From NCBI RefSeq assembly GCF_001040705.1, contig NZ_CVQP01000009.1:1-64000 (forward strand): a DNA stretch of 64,000 nt, given 5' to 3'. The DNA is from Rhodococcus sp. RD6.2. GTDB lineage: Bacteria > Actinomycetota > Actinomycetes > Mycobacteriales > Mycobacteriaceae. Made by a program: the position numbers and the translations under genes. This document shows positions 25,019 to 33,959 of this stretch, in pieces. Position 1 is the first letter of the stretch, and each line of letters starts with the position of its first letter. The notes beneath the pieces were generated by a model, which made no database searches, was not told the DNA's origin, and saw only the letters and a program-made list of their open reading frames with translations.

Positions 25019-26584
25019 GTGAAGAACACCAGGACCACCCGGGCCACGTCGGCGCGATGTCGTCGTACCTCCGGTGACGACGGAGCCGCACAGAACAGGT
25101 CTACACGTGCCGGTGTTGCCGCGACCGCGGTCGCGCTGTCCGTCGTGCTAGGCAGCGGTAGCGCCGCCGCGGCTGAGCCGTGGGGCCCACTCGCGCCACC
25201 GAATCCGTACCTGGGCCCGGCCGGGACGTCGACCATGCACGGCGACGCCGGTTCCTCGGACGTCACACCCCTCGCCGGTCCCGGTACGGGGAAGGTCACG
25301 GTCGGGGCGACGAGTCTCGTCTCCGCCTGCCCGACACTGCTGCAGGGGTCCGATTCCTTCGTCGTTGCGCTGTGCACCACCATGATCGGGCGCAATCCGA
25401 CCGTGCACCTGATCGACACCGACGGCTCCGGTTCGTCGGGATCGGCGAGCGGGCTCGGATCGTCGGACCTCGGCTCCGTCGCTGCCGGGTCCACGGGCGG
25501 CAACTCGGCGGGCGCCTCGCTCGCGGAACTCGAACTGCCCAAGGGCAGCCTCCTCGGTGGCGTGTACGCCTACCTCGACAACAACGACAGGCTCGTCGCC
25601 GTCGACGGGGAGCGCAGGCTCGTCCGGGTCGGGCACCACAACAGTGGCGGACGGTGGTCCCTGTCCGTCGACGAGTCCGTCGACCTGTCCGGTGTGATCG
25701 CCGCCGACGACAGTGTCACCGGTCTGGCTCCCGACTGGGCCGGGAACGTGTGGTTCGCGACGGGCGCGGGCCGGGTCGGGTACGTCGACGCCGCCGGGGT
25801 TGCGCGTACGGTCGATCTGCCCGCGGGCGAGCGCGTCGAGAACAGCATCTCCACGTCGCCCACCGGGACCTCGGTGGCGACCACGCACGCCCTGTACGAG
25901 CTGTCCGCCGCACCGGGTCAGGCGCCTCAGGTGCAGTGGCGGGCCGCGTACGACCGCGGAAGTGCCCGAAAGCCAGGACAACTCAGCTGGGGAACCGGGT
26001 CGACTCCCACCTACTTCGGGCCCGTGACCGGGCACGAGTACGTGACGATCGTGGACAGCGCCGACACCACGGTGTCGCTGCTGGTGTACCGGGTGTCGGA
26101 CGGTCAGCAGGTGTGCCACACCCCGGTGCTGGCGAACGGTGGACCGGGCAGCGAGAACTCGCCGATCGCGATCGGATCGACGGTGATCGTCGCCGGAACG
26201 TACGGCTACCCGTACCCCGCCGTCCCGGAGAGCGCCGGACCGTCCGTGCCCGCCTCGGCGCCGTTCGCAGGCGGGATGACGCGTGTCGAGGTCGGCTCCG
26301 GCGGATGCACCGTGCTCTGGGACACCGACGTGAAGAGCTCTGCGGTTCCGCACCTGTCGACCGCCGACGACACCATCTACACGGTGCTCCGGAAGGGTAC
26401 GGGCGGTGCTACGGACGGGTTCGCCTACGCCGCGATCAACCCGGCCACCGGTGCGGTCATGGCGACCGCGGACATGCCGGGCAGCACCCTCAACGACACC
26501 ATCCAGATGTCCGGCCTCATCACCTCCGAAGGTGACCTGATTCAGGGAACGCTCAACGGCATCGTGCGCGTATCGCGCGGCTAG
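25019..26584 (+). CDS. Secreted beta-propeller-like protein
   Basis: A 521-residue exported protein: an N-terminal basic region then a hydrophobic signal (AGVAATAVALSVVLGSGSAAAA) ending near residue 52. The mature part shows repeated blade-like units (DRLVAVDGERRLVRVG, GNVWFATGAGRVGYVD and similar), consistent with a PQQ-like or BamB-like propeller without enzymatic motifs that I can identify. GTG 25019 has no strong site, but no better start exists. A second propeller protein is encoded at 28745-30154; the two are not neighbours in one operon. Role unknown. Confidence 0.72.
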   Translation: MKNTRTTRATSARCRRTSGDDGAAQNRSTRAGVAATAVALSVVLGSGSAAAAEPWGPLAPPNPYLGPAGTSTMHGDAGSSDVTPLAGPGTGKVTVGATSLVSACPTLLQGSDSFVVALCTTMIGRNPTVHLIDTDGSGSSGSASGLGSSDLGSVAAGSTGGNSAGASLAELELPKGSLLGGVYAYLDNNDRLVAVDGERRLVRVGHHNSGGRWSLSVDESVDLSGVIAADDSVTGLAPDWAGNVWFATGAGRVGYVDAAGVARTVDLPAGERVENSISTSPTGTSVATTHALYELSAAPGQAPQVQWRAAYDRGSARKPGQLSWGTGSTPTYFGPVTGHEYVTIVDSADTTVSLLVYRVSDGQQVCHTPVLANGGPGSENSPIAIGSTVIVAGTYGYPYPAVPESAGPSVPASAPFAGGMTRVEVGSGGCTVLWDTDVKSSAVPHLSTADDTIYTVLRKGTGGATDGFAYAAINPATGAVMATADMPGSTLNDTIQMSGLITSEGDLIQGTLNGIVRVSRG

Positions 26585-26705
26585 CCGCCGTGGACCACCG
26601 GTGGCTCGGTCGATTCCGTCCGCGGATTCCGACCGGGCCACCGCGTGTTTCGCCCTCGGGTCGAGGACGCGCCGACCGCTGTCGGATGATCGGGCGTCCT
26701 CGGCG

Positions 26706-28319
26706 TCACGGCAGCATCCACGCTGCCGCGCCGGTGGTCTGCAGCCAGATCAGAGCAGACATCACCGCCAGGCCGCCCAGGCTCCACGGCAGCAGCCTGC
26801 GCAGCAGTGCGCCCTCCCGGCCCGCAAGGCCCCCGACGGCCGCGACCAGCGCGAGGTTCTGAGGAGACAGCACCGTTCCCAGTGCGCCACCGGACATGTT
26901 CGCGGCAGCCAGCACTCGTGGGTCCAATCCGGCCTGACCGGCGGCCGCAACCTGAAGGGCCCCGAACAGTGCGTTGGAGGAGGTGTTGGACCCGGTCGCC
27001 GCGACGCCGAGCCACCCCAGGGCGGGGGACAGCAACGCGAACGCGCCGCCTGCCGTGGCCATCCACTGTCCGATCGTCATCGTCTGCCCGGACAGGCTCA
27101 TCACGTACGCAAGGGCGAGCACCGACATCACCGTGACGATCGGCCACTTCAGACGGTTCAGTGCCGCGACGTAACTGCGGAACGCGTCTGCCGGCCGCAG
27201 CCGCAGGATCGGGATGCACAGCAGGCCTGCGACCAGGACCAGTGTCCCCGGGGCGGCGAGGGTGTGGAAGGTGAAGGCGACCGCAGTGGGTTCGAGCCCG
27301 GCGGCTGTCACGACGTCGAGTCCGGGCCAGTCGAACACCCGCGTTGTCCGGGCGAGAAGCGCCTTCACCGGTCCGAGTTGGCTGGCCGCGAACACCGCCA
27401 CGATCAGCACGTACGGCGCGTACGCCTGCGCGGTTCGGGCGCGGTTCGGCTCGTCGGCGTGCCCGGGTCGGTCGGACTCCGCGGCACCCGCGCGGGTCCC
27501 GGCGCCGGGTGTCCAGACCCGCAGGAGGGCGACCAGCGCGAGCGCGCTCACCGTTGCGGCGACCGTGTCGACCAGCCCGACCGCGATGTAGTTCGAGCAC
27601 ACGAACTGGGCTGCCGCGAAGGAAATTCCAGCGACCACCGCGGCGGGCCAGGTCTCCCGCAGGCCGCGTCGACCGTCGATCAGGACCACCAGCACGAGTG
27701 GCACGACGACGGCCACAACCGGAACCTGCCGTCCGACGACGGCTCCGATCTCGTCGACGGGCAGTCCCGTCACCCGCGACATGGTCAGGGTCGGCGTTCC
27801 CAGCACCCCGAACGGTGTCGCGACGGTGTTGGCGACGAGCGCGACCATCGCCGCCTTCATCGGACGAAAACCGAGTGCCACCAACATGACCGACGAGATC
27901 ACGATCGGGGTGCCGAACCCTGCCACCGACTCGAGCAGGGCGCCGAAGCAGAACGCGACGATGATCGCCTGGATACGGCGGTCTGCGGAAATGCCGGCGA
28001 ACGAGCGCCGCAGCGCGTCGAAGTGGCCGCTCTCGACGGTCATGTTGTAGATCCACACCGCGTTGACGACGGTCCACATGATCGACAGCAACGCGAAGCT
28101 CGCGCCCTCGGCGCCCGCGCTCAGTGCCTGGCCCGCGGGCATCCGGTAGACCCCGATCGCGATCACCAGGGCGACGGCCAGCGACACCAGCGCCGCCCAG
28201 TGCGCCTTGATTCTCAGCACCGCAAGCATCACGAACATGGAGACGAGCGGCAGTGCGGCGACGACTGCCGACAGTCCGAGTTCGCCCGCCACGGGCGCCG
28301 GTACCTGCACGAATGCCAC
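26706..28319 (-). CDS. L-lactate permease family transporter
   Basis: A 537-residue polytopic membrane protein of the LctP/LldP family, with about 13-14 hydrophobic helices. Diagnostic stretches are ESVAGFGTPIVISS (near 131-144), FGVLGTPT, and the C-terminal SNTSSNALFGALQ and LSPQNLALVAA. The family imports lactate or glycolate with protons. GTG 28319 has GAGGTGGAG at suitable spacing. There is no lactate dehydrogenase gene next to it, so the substrate may be another short hydroxy acid. It converges with the propeller gene on the left. Confidence 0.92.
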   Translation of the reverse strand: MAFVQVPAPVAGELGLSAVVAALPLVSMFVMLAVLRIKAHWAALVSLAVALVIAIGVYRMPAGQALSAGAEGASFALLSIMWTVVNAVWIYNMTVESGHFDALRRSFAGISADRRIQAIIVAFCFGALLESVAGFGTPIVISSVMLVALGFRPMKAAMVALVANTVATPFGVLGTPTLTMSRVTGLPVDEIGAVVGRQVPVVAVVVPLVLVVLIDGRRGLRETWPAAVVAGISFAAAQFVCSNYIAVGLVDTVAATVSALALVALLRVWTPGAGTRAGAAESDRPGHADEPNRARTAQAYAPYVLIVAVFAASQLGPVKALLARTTRVFDWPGLDVVTAAGLEPTAVAFTFHTLAAPGTLVLVAGLLCIPILRLRPADAFRSYVAALNRLKWPIVTVMSVLALAYVMSLSGQTMTIGQWMATAGGAFALLSPALGWLGVAATGSNTSSNALFGALQVAAAGQAGLDPRVLAAANMSGGALGTVLSPQNLALVAAVGGLAGREGALLRRLLPWSLGGLAVMSALIWLQTTGAAAWMLP

Positions 28320-28381
28320 TGGGCTCCACCTCGGTCGTCGACGAACGGTCTCCCTCGCCGGTGAACCTACCAGGAACTATA

Positions 28382-28391
28382 TCGTGCACGA
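28382..28391. promoter_or_regulatory. Palindrome upstream of the lactate-permease-family gene
   Basis: TCGTGCACGA is a perfect 10-bp palindrome 63 bp before the permease start. A possible minus-strand -10 (TATAGT, complement at 28376-28381) abuts it, so it may be an operator. Evidence is only positional. Confidence 0.35.
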
Positions 28392-28444
28392 ATTAATCGC
28401 ACGGTAACTATCTTCGTGGTGGGGTGCGGTGGTTCCCGGCATCG

Positions 28445-28711
28445 TCAGGGCGTGACGAGGCACACGGGACCGAGGGGAGTGGCGGGATTGACGGTGACCG
28501 TCCGGACGGGGCCGCCGGCGGAAGTCTGATACGCCATCAGCGAATGCTCACCCGGCGCCGTCGGCGTCCACAGCGCGACCTTGTGCCCGAGGATCACCGG
28601 CGTGCTGAAGTACGGGTCGACCTTCCAGGCCTGTTCCTCGGGAGACATGATCGCCTCGTTGGTGTAGTCGACGATGTCGGTGCGAGGCTCGACCAACAGG
28701 CCGACGTGCAC
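28445..28711 (-). CDS. Short orphan frame, possible gene remnant (88 residues)
   Basis: From GTG 28711 an 88-residue frame reads with good coding character (SPEEQAWKVDPYFSTPVILG, then GEHSLMAYQTSAGGPVRTV) and stays open a further 12 codons upstream to a TAG near 28743-28745. No ATG or ribosome-binding site is evident. It starts 33 bp after the propeller gene stop on the same strand, so it could be a small translated partner or the truncated 3' end of a lost gene. No family recognised. Confidence 0.35.
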   Translation of the reverse strand: MHVGLLVEPRTDIVDYTNEAIMSPEEQAWKVDPYFSTPVILGHKVALWTPTAPGEHSLMAYQTSAGGPVRTVTVNPATPLGPVCLVTP

Positions 28712-28744
28712 GCCGCCGCCCGCGACGTCGATCAGACGAGGCGG

Positions 28745-30154
28745 CTATCTCGAGACGGCCACGTGATCGAGCCACGACACCATGAGGCTGCCGCCTGCGC
28801 TGGACACCTGGATCTGGCGAGGGTCGGTGTCGCCCGGCCACGGCACCGACCACACGATCTCTCCATCGCTCGCCCGGATCGCATGGGTGCCGGTGTAGTC
28901 GCCGAACGCGAAGTGCTCGCCGTCGGTGGCTCCGCCGCGCACCCAGTACGCGTCCTCCCACGGCGTCTGCCACAGCTGCCTGCCCGAGCGTAGGTCGAGA
29001 CCGGTGATGGTCTTCGAGTCCGGTGAGGTGACCAGGGCGGTGCTTCCGACCACTGCCACCAGAGCGCTGCTCCTGCCGGATGATTCGTCCTTCACGAGTG
29101 CCGGGCTGCGCCAGAGTTCGTCACCGGACGCGGGATCGTAGGCGCCGTCGCCGAGAAACATCGGCGGCGGCGAGGACGGCTTGCTGGGGAAGGTTGGTGA
29201 GCGGTACGAGGGGATGGGGATCGAGCGGATGGTCGAACCGTCCGCGGCGAGGAGGTCCTGAGTTCCGACCGTTCCCGACCGCGAGCCGCGGCTGACGAGG
29301 AACAGGCCGTCCCCAACCGGTTGAAGCGAGTCGCCCTCGAAGGTGAACCGCGTGGCCCCGGAGTCGAGATCGAAGACGGTGTACACGTACTGCGGATCGC
29401 CCGGGCCGCGCACCACGGCGATGACGGCGTTGCTGTCCGGCACCGTATGGACGGGCGCGCCGCCGTCGAGGGTGCCGAAGGTGCGTCGGAAGTTCGCGGT
29501 GAGATCGGTGACGGTTCCGCTGGTGAGAACCGGCGCCTGGGTCCCGCCGTCCGTTCCGGAACCCGACACGTACACGGTGCTTCCGCTGATCTGCGCGCCG
29601 TTGATGTCGAAGTCGGTGCCGAGTTCGGCCAGGAGCGTCCCGGATGTGGTGTCGACGAACGCTATCCGACGCCTCTCCCAGCACGCGAGGACCGCGGCCT
29701 CGACCTCGGGACTGCACTGAGTCACCCTTCCGATCCGTGTCTTCCATGCCGGCGACCCATCGGTGGGACGAATCCCGACGAGGGTCACGTCACCGACGGG
29801 ACGACCGGACTGCCCCGCGACTTCGGGAAGGGGGTGTGCCACGGCAGCGATCATGAGGTCGCCGGCGTCGAGAATCCCGCCGTAGCCGTAGTAGGACTCG
29901 AGCTGGTACGGCATCGGCAGGAGGACGTCACCGGGATTGTCGGTGAGGCGTCCGACGTCGAGGGTCCACGCCTGCGCCGGCGCAGTCTCGAGCGAGGTGG
30001 TCACCACGTGGCGGTCGGCCTCGGCGGATGGTTCGCCGCCGGTCGGGGACTCGTCCTGGCGAAGGACGGTCACGAGCACCCCGAGCGCCGCGACCACCAC
30101 CATGATCGAACCGAGTATGACGAGCTTCCGGTGATCCCCCACCCCCGTGTGCAT
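28745..30154 (-). CDS. Membrane-anchored PQQ-like beta-propeller protein
   Basis: A 469-residue protein with an N-terminal anchor (LVILGSIMVVVAALGVLVTVL, residues ~12-32) and an extracellular domain with repeated propeller units such as GSPAWKTRIGRVTQC, SGDELWRSPALV, SGRQLWQTPW and DGEIVWSVPWPG, each with the aromatic pattern of PQQ-like repeats. No catalytic residues for a quinoprotein are visible, so a binding or scaffold role is likelier. ATG 30154 and GTG 30160 are both possible; a hairpin overlaps them and no ribosome-binding site is seen. Confidence 0.75.
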   Translation of the reverse strand: MHTGVGDHRKLVILGSIMVVVAALGVLVTVLRQDESPTGGEPSAEADRHVVTTSLETAPAQAWTLDVGRLTDNPGDVLLPMPYQLESYYGYGGILDAGDLMIAAVAHPLPEVAGQSGRPVGDVTLVGIRPTDGSPAWKTRIGRVTQCSPEVEAAVLACWERRRIAFVDTTSGTLLAELGTDFDINGAQISGSTVYVSGSGTDGGTQAPVLTSGTVTDLTANFRRTFGTLDGGAPVHTVPDSNAVIAVVRGPGDPQYVYTVFDLDSGATRFTFEGDSLQPVGDGLFLVSRGSRSGTVGTQDLLAADGSTIRSIPIPSYRSPTFPSKPSSPPPMFLGDGAYDPASGDELWRSPALVKDESSGRSSALVAVVGSTALVTSPDSKTITGLDLRSGRQLWQTPWEDAYWVRGGATDGEHFAFGDYTGTHAIRASDGEIVWSVPWPGDTDPRQIQVSSAGGSLMVSWLDHVAVSR

Positions 30155-30163
30155 AGGCACACG
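30146..30163. promoter_or_regulatory. Hairpin overlapping the propeller gene start
   Basis: CGTGTGC-ATAG-GCACACG is a perfect inverted repeat that includes both candidate start codons of the minus-strand propeller gene. It could be an operator or an RNA hairpin limiting initiation. Symmetry is seen; role is inferred. Confidence 0.4.
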
Positions 30164-30220
30164 TTAACGGTCCGCCGGCGAGGGCCACAGTAATCCTCGA
30201 ATCGGCACCGTCGGCACAGC

Positions 30221-31015
30221 TCAGGGCAGTATCGAATCGACGTAGCCGCCGTCGACCCGGATCGCACCGCCGGTGGTGGCCGACGCGAGGGGAGAGGCGA
30301 GGTACACGACGAGGTTCGCGATCTCCTCGGGCTCGATGAGACGCTGTAGTAGCGACTGGGGCCGGTACGTCACCATGAACTCGTGTTGCGCTTCATCCCA
30401 GGGCAATTCGTCGCCGACCAGTTCGCGGACGAACTCCTCGACACCACCGGTGTGTGTCGGCCCGGCTATCACAGAGTTCACGGTGACTCCGGTGCCGGCG
30501 GCGGCCTTCGCGAAGCCGCGGCTGACGGCGAGCAGTGACGTCTTCGTCATGCCGTAGTGGATCATCTCAGCCGGTATTACGACGGCCGAGTCGCTGGCCA
30601 GGTTGAGGACGCGACCCCAGCGGCGGTCGGTCATGCCGGGCAGGTAGGCGCGGATGAGACGGATGGCGGAGAGGACGTTGACCTCGAAGTAGCGGCGCCA
30701 CTCGGCATCGTCGATCTCCAGTGGGGGAGCGGAGCCGAAGATGCCGAGGTTGTTGACGAGGATGTCGACGGCGGGCACTGCGTTCAGTACGGCCGCGGTG
30801 CCCGCCTCTGTGGACAGGTCGCCGACGGCGCCGAGGACGTCGGCGCCGTCGGATTCGGCTCGCACCGCTCGGGCTGCCTCCTCAACTCGGTCCGCGCCTC
30901 GACCGTTGACCACGACACGGGCACCCGAGCGGGCGAGACCTACGGCGATGGCGAGGCCGATGCCCTGGGTCGATCCGGTGACAAGCGCGGTGCGCCCGGT
31001 GAGATCGATCTGCAT
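30221..31015 (-). CDS. Short-chain dehydrogenase/reductase
   Basis: A 264-residue classical SDR: TGSTQGIG cofactor loop near 15-22, VDILVNNLGIFG, catalytic serine in LNLASDSAV and YGMTK (YxxxK). ATG 31015 is preferred to ATG 31021 because GGGGAG then lies 8 bases upstream. It is probably an NAD(P)-dependent alcohol/ketone or acyl-CoA dehydrogenase. It follows the SMP-30 and acyl-CoA synthetase genes on the same strand, with a 129-bp gap to SMP-30, and may belong to their catabolic unit. Confidence 0.9.
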   Translation of the reverse strand: MQIDLTGRTALVTGSTQGIGLAIAVGLARSGARVVVNGRGADRVEEAARAVRAESDGADVLGAVGDLSTEAGTAAVLNAVPAVDILVNNLGIFGSAPPLEIDDAEWRRYFEVNVLSAIRLIRAYLPGMTDRRWGRVLNLASDSAVVIPAEMIHYGMTKTSLLAVSRGFAKAAAGTGVTVNSVIAGPTHTGGVEEFVRELVGDELPWDEAQHEFMVTYRPQSLLQRLIEPEEIANLVVYLASPLASATTGGAIRVDGGYVDSILP

Positions 31016-31144
31016 GTGCATTGCTCCCCTCGCGGAGCCGGTGCCACCGTCGTCGACGACGTTGTCGACGATCTTCGTGCCGTCGCTACCGGCTCCGACG
31101 AGCGTATCGGGCTGCTGGACGCTGCGCAGGGCGCACCGATCGGG

Positions 31145-32083
31145 TCAGACCGGGACCGCCTGGTTGTTGAGAACCAGACCCGCTCGGGGCCAGTCGAATC
31201 GGAGGACCTTGCCGGTGCTCGACGCCGTGATGTACGCCGTGCGCATGTCCGGTCCACCCCAGCAGATGTTCGTGATGCCGGGGTCGCCGTCGGTGTCGAT
31301 GGCGACGATCTCGACCAGTGTGCCCTCCGGGCTGATCACGCAGATGCCGGGCGTGGCCAGCGACGCGACGCAGATGTTTCCGTTGGCCTCGACGCCGAGC
31401 GAGTCGAAGTAGCGGAAGTCGGGCGACCCGTAGAGGAAGTTGCCGCCGCCGGAGCCGGCGAGGGTCAAACCGCCCACGATCTCACCGGGCCCGGTGATCT
31501 CCCACCACCAGACGCGGGCGGTGAAGGTCTCGCTGACGTAGAGCCGGGTGCCGTCAGGGGAGATCCCGACTCCGTTGGGGCCGTTCATGTCCGATGCAAT
31601 CTGACGGATGGACGAGCCGTCGACGGTGCCGTAGAAGAGGCGGCCGTGGTCGGTCGTCTTCTCGTTGCTCTTGCCGTGGTCGGTGAAGTAGAAGCCACCG
31701 TGCGCGTCGAAGACGATGTCGTTGGGGCCGCGCAGTGGGGTTCCGTCGCACTCGGTGTACAGCGTTTCGACCTCGCCGGTCTCGAGGTCGACGGCCTGGA
31801 TGCTGCCGCTGGTGTAGTCCGCCGGGGTGCCCCCGGAGAAGACGTAGCCGTACGCCTCGGTGGCGATCATTCCGCCGCTGTTCGCGATGTAGCAGCGCCC
31901 GTCGGGGCCGATCGCAGCGCCGTTGGGGCCACCGCCGACCTCCGCGACGACGGTGGTGGTGCCGTCGGGGGTCACGCGGGTGAGGGTGCCCCGGTGAATT
32001 TCGACGACCAGCACATCGCCGTTCGGCAGTGACACCGGGCCTTCAGGGAACTTCAGCCCGGTGGTGAGGACGGTGAATGACAT
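31145..32083 (-). CDS. SMP-30/gluconolactonase-family lactone hydrolase
   Basis: A 312-residue six-bladed propeller hydrolase. The metal-binding glutamate in LKFPEGPV near residue 14, the GGGPNGAAIGPDGRCYIANSGG segment (split here as GGGPNGAA and DGRCYIAN), DMNGPNGVGISPDG and the final blade are family hallmarks. It opens lactone rings using a divalent metal. AGGAGAA precedes ATG 32083. It sits 36 bp after the acyl-CoA synthetase gene on the same strand, suggesting that a cyclic ester intermediate is processed in the same pathway. Confidence 0.88.
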   Translation of the reverse strand: MSFTVLTTGLKFPEGPVSLPNGDVLVVEIHRGTLTRVTPDGTTTVVAEVGGGPNGAAIGPDGRCYIANSGGMIATEAYGYVFSGGTPADYTSGSIQAVDLETGEVETLYTECDGTPLRGPNDIVFDAHGGFYFTDHGKSNEKTTDHGRLFYGTVDGSSIRQIASDMNGPNGVGISPDGTRLYVSETFTARVWWWEITGPGEIVGGLTLAGSGGGNFLYGSPDFRYFDSLGVEANGNICVASLATPGICVISPEGTLVEIVAIDTDGDPGITNICWGGPDMRTAYITASSTGKVLRFDWPRAGLVLNNQAVPV

Positions 32084-32119
32084 CGGGTTCTCCTGTGTTC
32101 GTGGGTCGTTGAAGGGGCG

Positions 32120-33655
32120 TCAGTTGGTGGTGAACTGATCGCGCAGGACGTTCTTGCGGATCTTGCCGCTGACGGTCTGGGGCATCTCGTCGATGAAGAT
32201 GACCTTGCGGGGCTGCTTGAACGCGGCGAGTTGCGCCTTGCAGCTGCCGACGACCTCGTCGGCCGTCAGCTGCGTGCCCGGCTTGCGCACCACGACCGCG
32301 GTGACGAGTTCGCCCCACTTCTCGTCGGGTGTTCCGATGACGGCGGCACCGAGAACGTCGGGGTGTGTGTAGATCGCGTTCTCGACCTCGCTGGAGTACA
32401 CGTTCTCGCCACCGGTGATGATCATGTCCTTGGCCCGGTCGACGATGTAGAGGAAGCCCTCCTCGTCCTGGCGCGCCAGGTCTCCGGTGTGGAACCAGCC
32501 GCCCTCGAAGGCCTCCGTATCCGCCGCGGGGTTGCCGAAGTATCCGTTGGTGACCTGGTCGCCCTGGACGACGATCTCACCGATTTCGCCGGTGGCGCAC
32601 TCGTTTCCGGACGGGTCGACCACGCGGACGTCGACCAGCGACATCGGCTTGCCGACGGCGTCGAGCAGGTGCTCCTCGCCCTGAGCCGCTCGGACGTGGG
32701 CCGCCTTGTCCAGGGTGAGCATGTTGCCGCCCAGTTCCGTCATGCCCATCCCGGCGTAGACGACCGGACCGAACCGCTCGATGGTCTGGCGCAGCACGTC
32801 GGCGGGGATCTTCGACGCTCCGTAGCCCATCCATTCCAGGCTGCTGAGGTCGTAGTCGTTGATCTTGGGGTGTGCGAGCAGCATCTGCATCATGGTCGGT
32901 GCGAAGCCGCCGCTGGTCACGCGGTTGTCCTGCACCAACTGCATCCACCGCTCGGGATCCCAGCCCGACATCATCAGGACCGAGCCGCCGTGAAACTGGT
33001 GCAGCGGCGTCAGGTAGCCGGCGATGTGGCACAGCGGCATGGCGTTGAGGAAGCACGTGTCCGGCGTGGGGTCGTACTCGATCGCCGACTGGATCAGTGC
33101 GGTGTTGAGGTTGCGATGGCTCAGCCGGGCGCCCTTGGGTTTGCCCGTCGTCCCGCTGGTGTAGAGGATCCACGCGTCGTCGTCGTCGCTGATCCTCAAT
33201 TGCGGGACGGTCGTCGCCGACGACGTCAGGACGTTCTCGTAGGTGGTGAATCCCGTTGCAGCCTCACCGATCACGATAATGTGCTCGACGCTCGTGAGCT
33301 CGGATCGATGGTCGGCGATGGCCTCGAGGTACTTGGCCTCGACCATCAGCACGCGTGCGCCGGAGTCGTTGAGGATCCAGACCCACTCCATGGGGTGGAG
33401 CCGGTAGTTGAGCAGGGTCAGGACCATGCCTGCGGACGGGACGCCGTAGTAGGCCTCGACGTACTCGAGGTTGTTCTCGGACAACAGGGCGACGCGGTCC
33501 CCGGGGGAGGCCAGCCCGCTCAGGCCGTTGGCCAGGCGCATCCCGCGCTGGTGGAGTTCGGCGTAGGTCCGCGCGTCGGAACCGTCGTCCATGGCGAGCG
33601 CGGTCCGATGGGGGAAGCGGGCGGCGTTCCGCCGCAGAAGGTCGCTGTACAGCAT
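32120..33655 (-). CDS. Acyl-CoA synthetase (AMP-forming)
   Basis: A 511-residue ANL ligase: LYTSGTTGKPKGARLSH P-loop near 165-181, GWFHTGDLARQDEEG, DMIITGGENVYSSEVE and the lysine motif TVSGKIRKN at the end. ATG 33655 gives the usual family length; sequence upstream is not similar to ligases. It heads a leftward run with SMP-30 and the SDR, and diverges from the HMG-CoA-lyase-like gene, whose upstream region holds a GntR-type palindrome that could control both directions. Substrate unknown. Confidence 0.9.
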   Translation of the reverse strand: MLYSDLLRRNAARFPHRTALAMDDGSDARTYAELHQRGMRLANGLSGLASPGDRVALLSENNLEYVEAYYGVPSAGMVLTLLNYRLHPMEWVWILNDSGARVLMVEAKYLEAIADHRSELTSVEHIIVIGEAATGFTTYENVLTSSATTVPQLRISDDDDAWILYTSGTTGKPKGARLSHRNLNTALIQSAIEYDPTPDTCFLNAMPLCHIAGYLTPLHQFHGGSVLMMSGWDPERWMQLVQDNRVTSGGFAPTMMQMLLAHPKINDYDLSSLEWMGYGASKIPADVLRQTIERFGPVVYAGMGMTELGGNMLTLDKAAHVRAAQGEEHLLDAVGKPMSLVDVRVVDPSGNECATGEIGEIVVQGDQVTNGYFGNPAADTEAFEGGWFHTGDLARQDEEGFLYIVDRAKDMIITGGENVYSSEVENAIYTHPDVLGAAVIGTPDEKWGELVTAVVVRKPGTQLTADEVVGSCKAQLAAFKQPRKVIFIDEMPQTVSGKIRKNVLRDQFTTN

Positions 33656-33959
33656 GTGGGCTCCAAGGGAAACGAGGCCGGTTCGACTAAGGATTGCACA
33701 CAATCTAGCGTGGAAGTGCGACAGGTCACAAGGGGTTGTCGATAACGCCCCGGTTGTCCGGGGATGCGGAACGAATGCGCGCCCGGGTGTAGGAATCTGG
33801 GAACTCTGAGCGAGATCGGCTGTGTGGGTCGGTGAGCAGGGGTGTCGAGCCGGGGGTGCGTCGGGATTGCATCCCTTCGTGAGGCTACGTTGTTTGTATA
33901 CAATGTTGAGGCGTCCTGAGGGATAGCTGCAAGCGAGGCTGCGACGGAAGGTGTTGGCC
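33656..33959. other. Divergent regulatory region (304 bp)
   Basis: No gene is seen between the acyl-CoA synthetase and the lyase-like gene. It holds the palindrome at 33894-33903 with an overlapping -10-like TACAAT (33899-33904), and presumably the leftward promoter near 33700. Confidence 0.5.
33894..33903. promoter_or_regulatory. GntR-type operator, site 1
   Basis: TTGTATACAA is a perfect palindrome that overlaps a TACAAT -10 element in front of the lyase-like gene. Near-copies occur at 35608-35617 and 35659-35670 on either side of the GntR gene's own promoter, so this is probably one regulon. Confidence 0.65.

Noticed and set aside
26581-28389. 602-codon minus-strand frame over the permease
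   Set aside because: Same strand as the permease but another frame; Arg/Gly-rich and without hydrophobic helices.
30557-32032. 491-codon plus-strand frame opposite the SDR and SMP-30 genes
   Set aside because: Asp/Gly/Val-rich shadow; both opposite genes have intact family motifs.
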